Shown here: positions 1 through 7,379 of the stretch, in pieces
How the letters are laid out: each line of letters begins with the position of its first letter
Position numbering within the stretch: the stretch's first letter is position 1
Position numbers and translations under genes: made by a program
Assembly (NCBI GenBank): GCA_964516805.1
Contig: CAZEXI010000041.1
Coordinates: forward strand, 1 to 18,361
Length of the DNA: 18,361 bases
Source: CAYSTL01 sp964516805
GTDB lineage: Archaea > Thermoplasmatota > Thermoplasmata > Halarchaeoplasmatales > Halarchaeoplasmataceae
Direction of reading: 5' to 3'
Notes under the pieces: generated by a model
Told to the model about the DNA's origin: nothing
What the model saw: the letters and a program-made list of their open reading frames with translations, nothing else
The model's database searches: none

Positions 1-9
1 AAATCTCCT

Positions 10-1068
10 TCATAATACCTTTTTTAAAGCATCCATGGTCTTCATAACCTTCCTCTCATCAGCGTTGTAACCCATGTGACCTATCCTTATGATATCATCT
101 TTCAATTCTCTCAAACTTGTTGCTATCAGGATATCATGATTTTCTTTCAATTCCTTTTGTATCTTTTTAGCATTCATTTTCACATGAAAAGCTGTTACCG
201 TTGGCGCACACAATTTTTCATCTTTTGGATACAAGTTTAATCCCATATCTTTACCAAGATCCCGACATAATTTAGACACATTTTCATGCCTTTGATAGAC
301 CTCTTCCAATCCTTCCTCTAAGATGATATTGATTGATTCGTCTAATGCATATAGATTAGAAACAAGATGAGTGTATGGGAACCATTCTTCTTCAAACCAG
401 CTTTTTTTCCAGACAGATAGTCCACTATAAAATGGTTGATCTTCTTTTTCCATTATCCCAGCCCAAGCATCATCACTGACAGAAAGAGTAGTCAAGCCAG
501 GTGGTGAACTAAAACATTTCTGAGAACCCCCAATACATATGTCTATATCTTCTGTTGGTATGGATGTTCCTCCTATAGATGATACTGCATCTACTATAGT
601 TGTTATATTTTCGGAGTTAAGGTCTTTAAGAATATCTCCGAGATCATTCAATACACCAGTTGGAGTTTCACAGTGCACCATAGTTGCAGCGGCAAAATCA
701 TGTTCGTCAATCATCATCTTTACTTTGTCTTCGACAATACTCCTGTCATAAGAGGAACTGCACATCACCGGCTTTCCACCATACATTTTAACAAAATCAG
801 CGAATCCCTCACCAAATATGCCATTTGAGATACATAATACCTCATCTCCTTCATCGATCAAAGAAGCTATACTAGCTTCCAATCCAAGAATACCTTCACC
901 GCCTAGGATCAGTACATCATCTTTTGTGCCATAAATCTCTTTAAGTTTATCTTCTAACTCATGATAAAATTCAAAGAAACCCTCATCAATGTTGGGATTC
1001 TAGATAGGTCTGCTCATAGCTTTTCTAACACGTTCTGGAACTTCAGTCGGACCAGGTGTCATCAGCAT
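10..1068 (-). CDS. Class V PLP aminotransferase (alanine/serine-glyoxylate or aspartate type) with an in-frame TAG at codon 23
   Basis: A fold-type I PLP enzyme that would transfer an amino group between a small amino acid (alanine, serine or aspartate) and a 2-oxo acid in the cytoplasm. Starting at the ATG at 1068, the frame has 353 codons and opens with the family N-terminus MLMTPGPTEVPERV. Codon 23 (1000-1002) is TAG, and the family sequence resumes at once (NPNIDEGFFEFYHELED) and stays open to a TGA at 10-12. The PLP lysine lies in GSQKCFSSPPGL (about codon 184), and HCETPTG and RIGHMG are also family-like. A GGTGA motif precedes the ATG. The longest uninterrupted piece, from a TTG at 882, lacks the N-terminal part of the fold and is an unlikely protein by itself. 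The TAG could be a recent nonsense mutation, a sequencing error, or a recoded amber (pyrrolysine) codon. Substrate is undetermined. It is divergent from the MFS gene. Confidence 0.75.
1000..1002 (-). other. In-frame amber (TAG) codon inside the aminotransferase frame
   Basis: Read on the minus strand, codon 23 of the aminotransferase frame is TAG, between SRPI and NPNID. One base change from CAG or AAG would produce it. TAG ends three other genes here: the MFS gene, the polymerase and the ubiquitin-like gene. In the last it follows the functional C-terminal Gly-Gly directly, so TAG does act as a stop in this organism. Confidence 0.85.
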
Positions 1069-1165
1069 AATTTCACCGATAATTCAATAGAACAGTATAA
1101 CAAAATATTTCCGGTGAATAGATTCTTTACCTAAAACTTATCACAGATGTTTATTTTCAATCTTA

Positions 1166-2311
1166 ATGATGGACAGAAAGAAAATACTGATTCTAGCGAT
1201 CTTAGCAGCTTTTTTAGTACCTCTGTCAGGTTCAATTTATATGCCAAACATACCAAGCATAGAAAATGAGTTTGGCTCTAGCTGGTTAATACCTTTAACA
1301 GTCACTGGATACCTGGCCTCTCAAGCTGTATTTCAATTGATTTATGGACCATTATCTGATAAATTGGGGAGAAGAAAAGTTTATCTTCCAGCGATGGTCG
1401 CTTTCGTGTTTTCAAATATAATGTGTTACCTAGCTTGGGACCCATCTTCCTTAGTTATCTTTAGGATATTTCAGGGTGGTGCTGTAGCTAGCGGCTTTAC
1501 CATTGGTGCTGCAGTCATCAGCGATGTATTTCCAAAAGATAAAAGAGGCAGTGCGATGGGGACCTTTATGGCCGTTCCTCTTATTGCGCCCCCAGTTGCG
1601 TCTTTTATTGGGGGATTACTGGGTGAAATATTCACATGGCGAACTATATTTCTGTTCTTAGGAGTTATGGGTACACTGATTGCAGTACTATTCTTCCTGT
1701 ACTTTCCTGAAACACGTGATTCAAAAAAAACTGAGGTAGTGAGTTTGTATTCCTCAATGAAATTCTTAACAAAAAGTAACTATCTTACAGTCACACTTTT
1801 AGGTATGGTACTTTTTGGAACTATGTACACATATCTTGTTTTCTTTGGAGATATACTAGCAGATAAATATCAATTCAACACATTCTGGGTGGGAATCGCT
1901 TTCACACTTTATGGATTAACTAACTCTGTATCTGCGTTTACTGGAGGTAGATTAGCTGATAAATTTAGTAGAAAAAAGGTGTTTGTCTCAGGAGGCATAA
2001 TAGCCACATTGGGAACATTGTTCTTTTCATTAATGATGGGAGGAACTGTTTATGTTCTGATAGCTGGGCATCTTATATTTGGAATAGGGATAGGTTTTGC
2101 AAATCCTTCTCTTGTGACCTATGCTGTAGAGTTTGCACCAAAATCAACAGGATCAGCTTCAGGCACCTACAACTTCATCAGAGCTCTAGGTGCTGCTGTA
2201 GTAACCTTTTTAGGTTATTTCATAATAGATGCATACTCAAATTCAATGCTGTTCATCTTCTGCAGTATAGCGATTCTAGTGGTAACGATCACTGCTGTTA
2301 AATCGACCTAG
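1166..2311 (+). CDS. Major facilitator superfamily transporter, Bcr/CflA-like drug exporter type
   Basis: A 381-residue integral membrane protein with the usual 12 hydrophobic segments of an MFS carrier, probably a proton-driven exporter of small organic compounds. The first cytoplasmic loop carries motif A (GPLSDKLGRRKVY, about residues 61-73) and the equivalent loop of the second half has GGRLADKFSRKKVF. PETRD ends the first half, as in Bcr/CflA proteins. The opening MPNIPSIENEFG segment and the length also fit that subgroup. The start is ATG 1166, immediately followed by a second ATG. No Shine-Dalgarno is visible, and an AT-rich box at about 1131-1142 is at the right distance for a leaderless transcript. 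The stop TAG shares a CTAG with the polymerase stop on the other strand. Substrate cannot be assigned. Confidence 0.9.
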   Translation: MMDRKKILILAILAAFLVPLSGSIYMPNIPSIENEFGSSWLIPLTVTGYLASQAVFQLIYGPLSDKLGRRKVYLPAMVAFVFSNIMCYLAWDPSSLVIFRIFQGGAVASGFTIGAAVISDVFPKDKRGSAMGTFMAVPLIAPPVASFIGGLLGEIFTWRTIFLFLGVMGTLIAVLFFLYFPETRDSKKTEVVSLYSSMKFLTKSNYLTVTLLGMVLFGTMYTYLVFFGDILADKYQFNTFWVGIAFTLYGLTNSVSAFTGGRLADKFSRKKVFVSGGIIATLGTLFFSLMMGGTVYVLIAGHLIFGIGIGFANPSLVTYAVEFAPKSTGSASGTYNFIRALGAAVVTFLGYFIIDAYSNSMLFIFCSIAILVVTITAVKST

Positions 2312-4455
2312 ATTCTTTTCAAAATTTTGCTCACTTTATTTTCATCATATTCAAAAGGGATCAATATCTCACCAATAACCCTGAATAGATAATTCTCATA
2401 AAATTTTTTATCATAGTTCTCGATATCAGAGCCTTCCACTTTCACTTTTTCTCTGTAATCTCTGCTTTTAGAGTTTGTAACAATATATCTCAAACTTTCA
2501 CCTGGATGTAGGTCAACATACATATCTCTCAATTGCATCAGGGCAGCTTTCATCTCTGTCATGTGTTTGTAATCTTCTGCTTTTTTAGAAGCCTGTTTGG
2601 TGAAGTATAACTTTTCTATATCAACATCACCTTCTTTGATCTTTAACCACGCCTCTTTGGCAGCAGATATGATCTTGTCGAACCTATCTTCTATCTCCTT
2701 TATAGTCTTAGCTTCTTCCATAATTCTCAGTATTTTCTTCTGCACCTCGGAGAAAAGATCTGGCGTATCGCTTCTTCGTAGATGAACACCCCTGACTTCC
2801 AGTTCCCCATCGAGGATTCCGTAATATCTGTTAAGTGCACCGACACCATCAGATTTGTTCGGAAGAAAAACGACCCAGTCGTAGATACCTTCTTTCTCAA
2901 GCGTGACCTTCGTTTCTTCTTTCACCTTCTTTATAAGTGTATCAACCTTACTCTTATCACCCTTCAACCAGAGGGAGTCAACTATACCATGCATAACTCT
3001 AAAGCCCATGTCCTGAGCGATATCCGCGGCTTTTAACAGTATTTCTCTTCCGTAAGCTGTAACACTCTCGTGTACTTCTATACAGCTGAATCTAGCTTTC
3101 TTGTAACCTGTATATCCGAAGGAAGTGACAAGCAGCCATTTCAATACATCCGCCCTTTTCTTGTAGACCTCATCTTTATCAGCCATCTCCTTGTATGCTT
3201 GTCTTCTCCTGATTATAGGGGCGATCACTTTTGGGATCAACCCTCTCTTCTTCTCGCATACCTTATATCCTAATTCAGGCACAATATGATATTCATCACA
3301 TTCACAGTGTAAAGTCTCTGGAGAAAGGTTGTACTTGTCAATTATAGTAGGATACATACTGGCAAAATCTAACTTGATCACATCTTCGTGAACACCCACC
3401 TTTGGTTCAAATATGTACCCACCTCTATCAGAGTTTATCAGCTGTTTCATGGTTTTGAAATCCTCTGTGATATTGCTTTTCCATGGAACAAGATAACCAT
3501 CTTTCAATGCCTGTTCAGTTTCCATAGCGTTGATCACAGCACCTGGGCTTCTACGAGATATCTTCTGTAAAGGCATCCTAGACATCCGAGATATCTCTAT
3601 CAATCCATCAAGATCTCCTTTACGGTACATGAAAGAGCTGTCCATATCGATGTGGATCCTTCCTTTTAAGAGGTACTTAGGAGGTTTGTACAGCACTCTG
3701 CCGTAAGATACGTATGAAGAACCCTGCTTAGGTGGATGAAGTGAAGGTTCTCTACCAAATACTAATTTAGTATCATTTAATTCAGCTCTTCTAGAAAGGT
3801 ATGGTATCAAAAAAGAATCTCCACCTTTTGTAACGATGATGTCTGGGTCGTATTGTTCGATCTCTTTGTTTAATTTTTTCAATACTACTTCTTCAGAACC
3901 CTTTAACACGCCTCGGTTCGTCTCTATCGACTTCAACTCGTCTTTAAAAGTAGGATAAGAATCTGTATCTACGGAAGTTCTGATACTCATCTTTCTGAGA
4001 TCAGGCTTGGAATATCGTATCCCTGCATCACTCTCCAATTCCATCCATTCACCGTTCTTCTTCTCAACCAGTGAAAAAGGTCTCAAACCCTTATCAACCA
4101 TGAACCTCTGCTCTAAAGGAACGTCTACATTATAGAATTGATACTCTTCGTATCCTTTGAAGAAATTGAGACCCTCTGCCTGCTTTCTAGGATCATAGAC
4201 CATCCCCGGAGATATTTTCAGCACATCATCTAGTCCATCGCCCTGTAGGCCTGTTTGTCTCCTTATCTCTTCTGTATCGAAACCTCTTTCCTCATAGAAA
4301 TTTTTTAGATCATCTAACGAACTATTGGATGATTTAGCGTAAAAGGGAGGATCGTACTCTTCAGCTATCTTGTAGCACCGTTTCTTCCCCCTGACCCACA
4401 GGATCATCTTCCCTTTCTTCAGATCCGGGTACACGTCCAATATCCATCCTTTCAT
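2308..4455 (-). CDS. Divergent family B DNA polymerase with degenerate exonuclease motifs
   Basis: A 715-residue family B DNA polymerase. Motif A is intact (DFASMYPTII, 363-372). Motif B is altered but keeps its lysine (K439, LKWLLVTSFGY, where other family members have KxxxNSxYG). VTAYGRE follows. Motif C reads HGIVDSLW (489-496) in place of YGDTDS: the first aspartate is Ile491 and the second, the main metal ligand in characterised polymerases, is kept as Asp493. In the exonuclease region the DxE of Exo I is not visible near residues 156-170, and the Exo II aspartate (NFD) is Leu216 in GGDSFLIPYL. An Exo III-like YRKGD (277-281) may remain. I infer a polymerase without proofreading, perhaps a PolB2-like paralogue used in repair or translesion synthesis rather than the main replicase. 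The ATG at 4455 lies inside the upstream small gene. The TAG stop overlaps the MFS stop. Confidence 0.9.
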   Translation of the reverse strand: MKGWILDVYPDLKKGKMILWVRGKKRCYKIAEEYDPPFYAKSSNSSLDDLKNFYEERGFDTEEIRRQTGLQGDGLDDVLKISPGMVYDPRKQAEGLNFFKGYEEYQFYNVDVPLEQRFMVDKGLRPFSLVEKKNGEWMELESDAGIRYSKPDLRKMSIRTSVDTDSYPTFKDELKSIETNRGVLKGSEEVVLKKLNKEIEQYDPDIIVTKGGDSFLIPYLSRRAELNDTKLVFGREPSLHPPKQGSSYVSYGRVLYKPPKYLLKGRIHIDMDSSFMYRKGDLDGLIEISRMSRMPLQKISRRSPGAVINAMETEQALKDGYLVPWKSNITEDFKTMKQLINSDRGGYIFEPKVGVHEDVIKLDFASMYPTIIDKYNLSPETLHCECDEYHIVPELGYKVCEKKRGLIPKVIAPIIRRRQAYKEMADKDEVYKKRADVLKWLLVTSFGYTGYKKARFSCIEVHESVTAYGREILLKAADIAQDMGFRVMHGIVDSLWLKGDKSKVDTLIKKVKEETKVTLEKEGIYDWVVFLPNKSDGVGALNRYYGILDGELEVRGVHLRRSDTPDLFSEVQKKILRIMEEAKTIKEIEDRFDKIISAAKEAWLKIKEGDVDIEKLYFTKQASKKAEDYKHMTEMKAALMQLRDMYVDLHPGESLRYIVTNSKSRDYREKVKVEGSDIENYDKKFYENYLFRVIGEILIPFEYDENKVSKILKRI

Positions 4456-4696
4456 TTTTCAATATCCCCTCTAATCGGTCCAACATCATCTGATGTTCTA
4501 ATAAAATTGAAAAAAAGATCGATTCCATAGGATCCGCGTTAGCTTGATACTGGGCGGCAGAAGCGTGTTTTTTAGCACTGTGAATCAGTTCGTCGAACTT
4601 TTCTTTCTCCTCTTTCCTTAGACCTCGACGAAATTTCTTCCATTCCTGAGCTATCTTGTCCAGCTCTTCTCGATAGGTAGGTACACTCTTGCCCAT
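4361..4696 (-). CDS. Small conserved archaeal protein of unknown function, upstream of and overlapping the polymerase
   Basis: A 111-residue, charged, mostly helical soluble protein that opens with GKSVPTYREELDKIAQEWKK. I recognise the GKSVPTYR start, the KFRRGLRKEEKEKFDEL stretch and the central FSILLEHQMMLDRLE as a family of small uncharacterised proteins in other euryarchaea (haloarchaea, some methanogens). The conserved part ends near residue 85. The remaining acidic tail is encoded in the 95 nt that also encode, in another frame, the start of the polymerase. ATG 4696 is preceded by GGAGATG at good spacing. The overlap implies co-transcription, probably with translational coupling, so a role with the polymerase is a reasonable inference, but no catalytic motif is visible. 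Function unknown. Confidence 0.75.
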   Translation of the reverse strand: MGKSVPTYREELDKIAQEWKKFRRGLRKEEKEKFDELIHSAKKHASAAQYQANADPMESIFFSILLEHQMMLDRLEGILKNERMDIGRVPGSEEREDDPVGQGEETVLQDS

Positions 4697-4740
4697 GATA
4701 TCATCTCCTTGTTTTAGGGATACATAACATCAATACAAAA

Positions 4741-4750
4741 GTATAAGAAA
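4741..4750 (-). promoter_or_regulatory. Candidate TATA box for the small protein-polymerase operon
   Basis: On the minus strand this reads TTTCTTATAC, about 48 nt before ATG 4696. It would place a transcript start near 4718 and leave a short leader carrying GGAGATG. The rest of the 182 bp divergent gap is very AT-rich, and I see no other gene in it. Confidence 0.4.
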
Positions 4751-4864
4751 GAAAGTAGAGGGGGGTAGTGAAAGTGGATTGTTTTTCAAAAAAAATATAT
4801 CTAAAAATAAATAGAATATTAATTACATAAATAATAAATAGTAACATATCTTATTATATTGTTT

Positions 4865-4872
4865 GAGGAGGT
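4865..4872 (+). promoter_or_regulatory. Strong Shine-Dalgarno of the MscS-like gene
   Basis: GAGGAGGT lies 6 nt before ATG 4879 and fixes that start. An AT-only stretch at about 4827-4842 is a plausible TATA element. Confidence 0.7.
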
Positions 4873-4878
4873 TGAAAA

Positions 4879-6546
4879 ATGCAATTCCCTTTAACTAACA
4901 AAGCAATAAATTTAGCTCTACAGATGGATGTGATCAGGGATCAAGTTGATAATATTGTGGACAAATTTTGGGAGATAGTTCCAGGAATACTGTTTCTCAT
5001 AATATTCATAATAGTTGGCTACATAGTCGGAAAGATAGCCGCAGCGATCTTCAGAAAATTCTTGGAAAAAGTAAAATTCGAAAAGTCGATGGATAAGATC
5101 AAAATCAGTAAACACTTTAAAAGTATAGGCTTCAAGAGTGTAGCACACTTCTTGAGCATCTTTGTGTTCTGGTTCATATTCCTGATATTCCTGCAGGTCG
5201 GTCTTGGTGCTATAAAGATACAGATAATCTCAGATATACTGTCTCCGATAATACTGTTCATACCTAGGGCACTTATCGCAGCTCTGCTAGTTGTAATAGG
5301 TCTATATGTCGGTACATTGGTGGCAAATATAGTAGAAAAAACACTGAACAAATCAGGGTTGAAGAAATCTACAAAAAGAATAGATGAACAGCTTAAGGGT
5401 ACAAAATACTCTCTATTTGGCATTCTAGGGATAATAATCAAAGTCTGGATACTTCTGTTGTTTGTACAGGCTGCGTTAGATGTTCTAGCAATCGAAGCAT
5501 TGACACGTTTTGTAACACCGGTAATACTGTATTTCCCAAGAGTTGTAGTTGCGTTCTTTGTGGTCCTTATTGGACTGGTGATAGCGGACTATATAACAGA
5601 TAAAATCAAGAACTGGCTCGAAGAAACACCTATGGGAAAAAGGATCTCTAAAGCTGACAAGAAAACAAAGACTGAAGGTTTCAGTATAATGAGTTTAATA
5701 CTGATATTCATAAAAGTCTGGATACTTCTGTTGTTCGTTCAGATGGCACTAGACATACTAGCTATACCGATACTTACCAGGGTTATCGAACCTATACTGC
5801 TGTACTTCCCAAGAATACTGGTAGCAATGGCAGTGATCATAATTGGTCTTTTGGTAACAGATATCATCTTAAGATTTGTACATAAGCTACTCGACGAGTT
5901 CGAAACTGAAAAATTCATCGAACCGGTAGAAGATATAATCAAAAAGCCTGGACTAGTGATGAGATTTGTAGATGCTCTAATAAAAATAACAGTTATGTTG
6001 ATATTCATCGATATAGCAGTTGCGATACTAGGCATCACAGTGATAGCAAATCTTGTCTCAGAAGTTGTACTATGGATACCGAATCTCTTTGCCGCAGCTT
6101 TGATAGTGATACTTGGTTTATGGATCGCAGGATGGGTATCAGATAAAGCTCTGAACATGTCCAAAGAGAATAAGCTACCATTCCCACGACTGGTTTCTAA
6201 TGCTGTCAGATTTTTGATAATCTACATAGTAATAACCATGGCTCTAGCACAGTTGGGTATCGAAGTACCTATCCTTTACTTAGTCTTCGGAATCGCTTTT
6301 GGTGCAGTCATGATAGGACTAGGTGCAGGTTTTGCCTTTGGTCTAAAAGATGTGATGACGAACATGGGAGGATATCTGCAGGTTAATGAGATCGTTGAAC
6401 CAGGGAAAGAAATCGAAGTCGGAGAATATTCTGGAAAAGTAGAGAAAATCACGAGATACAATACCATAGTCGTAGACGAGTCAGGAAATAAACAAGCAAT
6501 ACCCAATGATTATCTAGTTGAGAACACGGTAATTATAAAGAGCTAA
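4879..6546 (+). CDS. MscS/CmpX-like mechanosensitive channel family protein with tandem TM-helix repeats
   Basis: A 555-residue integral membrane protein made mostly of tandem copies of a two-helix unit, starting near residues 24, 92, 181, 271, 360 and 438. Each unit has a first helix like KVWILLLFVQ, a conserved (L/I)xIxxLTR and ILYFPR-type turn, and a second helix ending in GLxVxD. The last unit runs into the MscS-like signature GAGFAFGLKDVMTNMGGYLQ (481-501). A short beta domain follows (about 502-555; VGEYSGKVEKITRYNT, IPNDYLVENT). This combines conserved-TM-helix repeats with an MscS pore helix and beta domain, as in CmpX-type channels. It probably responds to membrane tension or osmotic downshift. 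The cytoplasmic MscS vestibule is cut down to the beta domain: the usual alpha/beta C-terminus is missing. Its end overlaps the convergent RecA-like gene by 14 bp. Confidence 0.85.
   Translation: MQFPLTNKAINLALQMDVIRDQVDNIVDKFWEIVPGILFLIIFIIVGYIVGKIAAAIFRKFLEKVKFEKSMDKIKISKHFKSIGFKSVAHFLSIFVFWFIFLIFLQVGLGAIKIQIISDILSPIILFIPRALIAALLVVIGLYVGTLVANIVEKTLNKSGLKKSTKRIDEQLKGTKYSLFGILGIIIKVWILLLFVQAALDVLAIEALTRFVTPVILYFPRVVVAFFVVLIGLVIADYITDKIKNWLEETPMGKRISKADKKTKTEGFSIMSLILIFIKVWILLLFVQMALDILAIPILTRVIEPILLYFPRILVAMAVIIIGLLVTDIILRFVHKLLDEFETEKFIEPVEDIIKKPGLVMRFVDALIKITVMLIFIDIAVAILGITVIANLVSEVVLWIPNLFAAALIVILGLWIAGWVSDKALNMSKENKLPFPRLVSNAVRFLIIYIVITMALAQLGIEVPILYLVFGIAFGAVMIGLGAGFAFGLKDVMTNMGGYLQVNEIVEPGKEIEVGEYSGKVEKITRYNTIVVDESGNKQAIPNDYLVENTVIIKS
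5440..5462 (+). repeat. Intragenic direct repeat, copy 1
   Basis: A 23-nt stretch encoding KVWILLLF-type residues that recurs identically 273 nt (91 codons) downstream at 5713-5735. It marks the second membrane repeat unit. Confidence 0.8.
5713..5735 (+). repeat. Intragenic direct repeat, copy 2
   Basis: Identical at nucleotide level to 5440-5462. The neighbouring codons have diverged while the protein repeat is kept, suggesting a duplication within the gene or later gene conversion. Confidence 0.8.
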
Positions 6547-7081
6547 AACTTTTTTCTTTTTTATTTTTTTCCTTTTGAATATTTTTAGATATTTTCTTTT
6601 CTAAAACATCTTCAGATCTTTTCCTAAATATTTCTGGTGATGGATCGGCTACTGCAGCGTAAAGATTATAAATTTTTACCACCCTCTTTATCTCCTTTAC
6701 CGCCTTAGATCGTAGCCATATCCCCTCTTCTTCCTCAAGGTCATCATCTTTAAATCTGGATGAAAAATCTATCAGACCTATAAAACGAAGGTTGTTAGTA
6801 TTTCTAACTATATCTTCTATTCTTCCTATCATATCTTTCAGCTGGTAAGCAGTGAATCCCCTTGCTATTATTATATTTTCTAGAACAGTGTCTATATCAT
6901 ACCCATATTCTTTACATACTCTAACTATCCAGTATGGATTTATCCTAGCAGTACCATCGATTATCAACGCTTTTGACTCTAATTCACTTATCACTTTAAC
7001 AGCTAGAACACTAACTGGTTGATAATTAGAGGTTTCAAATACCCGTATTTCACCATTAGTTAAAGGTATCTCAGCATCCAT
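6533..7081 (-). CDS. RadA/RecA-superfamily paralogue lacking the Walker A loop
   Basis: A 182-residue protein that aligns by eye with the ATPase core of archaeal RadA/Rad51. INPYWIVRVCKEYGYD followed by VLENIIIARGFTAYQL (residues 47-80) matches the Rad51 block FRPERI...LxNIxxARAxNxxHQ. LRFIGLIDFSSRF (98-110) occupies the place of the Walker B strand. The region where the P-loop GxxxxGKT should stand (about residues 10-25, GEIRVFETSNYQPVSVL) has no glycine-rich loop or GKT, so ATP binding in the usual manner is unlikely. The C-terminal 30 residues are a lysine-rich tail. It may be a regulatory or structural partner of RadA or RadB, by analogy with other recombinase paralogues; this is inference. 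ATG 7081 has an AT-rich box about 25 nt upstream and no Shine-Dalgarno, so it is probably leaderless. Confidence 0.7.
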   Translation of the reverse strand: MDAEIPLTNGEIRVFETSNYQPVSVLAVKVISELESKALIIDGTARINPYWIVRVCKEYGYDIDTVLENIIIARGFTAYQLKDMIGRIEDIVRNTNNLRFIGLIDFSSRFKDDDLEEEEGIWLRSKAVKEIKRVVKIYNLYAAVADPSPEIFRKRSEDVLEKKISKNIQKEKNKKEKSFSSL

Positions 7082-7100
7082 GTAAAATGATACTCTGTGT

Positions 7101-7114
7101 TTAAAGTATTAAAA
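7101..7114 (-). promoter_or_regulatory. Candidate TATA box for the RadA-like gene
   Basis: Minus-strand TTTTAATACTTTAA, about 25 nt before the ATG at 7081. It suits a leaderless transcript. Confidence 0.35.
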
Positions 7115-7155
7115 TGGAGCATGCAGGGGTTAGTGAAAATGAAACAAATCTTTGG

Positions 7156-7164
7156 TTTTATATA
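7156..7164 (+). promoter_or_regulatory. TATA box for the ubiquitin-like gene
   Basis: TTTTATATA lies about 28 nt before ATG 7188. The transcript would start at or near the start codon, which supports ATG 7188 over a TTG at 7152 that lies within the promoter. Confidence 0.55.
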
Positions 7165-7187
7165 CCACCTCTATAACTTCGATATCG

Positions 7188-7379
7188 ATGAAAGTAAAAG
7201 TCGAAGGAAAAGGTGAGATCTCTTTACCTGAAAAAAGCGATGTCAATACTTTGATAAGAGAACTCGGACATCACATAGATTCTGTGATCGTACTTAATGA
7301 TGGTGAACCTGTCCCGGATGATGCTGATATAAAAGAGAGCGAGGTTTATAAAGTCATTTCTGTTGTTTCTGGCGGATAG
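7188..7379 (+). CDS. Ubiquitin-like small modifier/sulfur carrier protein (SAMP/ThiS/MoaD family)
   Basis: A 63-residue beta-grasp protein ending in VVSGG. The C-terminal Gly-Gly is adenylated by an E1-like enzyme and then either thiocarboxylated, for tRNA thiolation or cofactor sulfur transfer, or joined to lysines of target proteins (SAMPylation). VIVLNDGEPVPDDADIKESEVYKVI is the typical ThiS/SAMP2-like second half. The family length is 60-90, so the short form from ATG 7188 is complete; an upstream TTG would add residues encoded by the TATA region. The TAG stop directly follows the second glycine. No E1-like (UbaA/MoeB) gene lies in the window. The last 26 bp overlap the end of the convergent archaeosortase gene. 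SAMP2-like and ThiS roles cannot be told apart from sequence alone. Confidence 0.85.
   Translation: MKVKVEGKGEISLPEKSDVNTLIRELGHHIDSVIVLNDGEPVPDDADIKESEVYKVISVVSGG

Noticed and set aside
10..882. A complete 290-residue aminotransferase starting at TTG 882
   Set aside because: It would lack the N-terminal substrate-binding segment, while family sequence continues upstream in the same frame to ATG 1068, interrupted only by one TAG.
2309..2311. Global reassignment of TAG to a sense codon
   Set aside because: The ubiquitin-like gene needs TAG directly after its Gly-Gly at 7377-7379, and the MFS and polymerase ends at TAG give normal family C-termini.
7152..7187. A longer ubiquitin-like protein starting at TTG 7152
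   Set aside because: The added codons are the TATA box and spacer, and the 63-residue form from ATG 7188 already has the complete beta-grasp fold.
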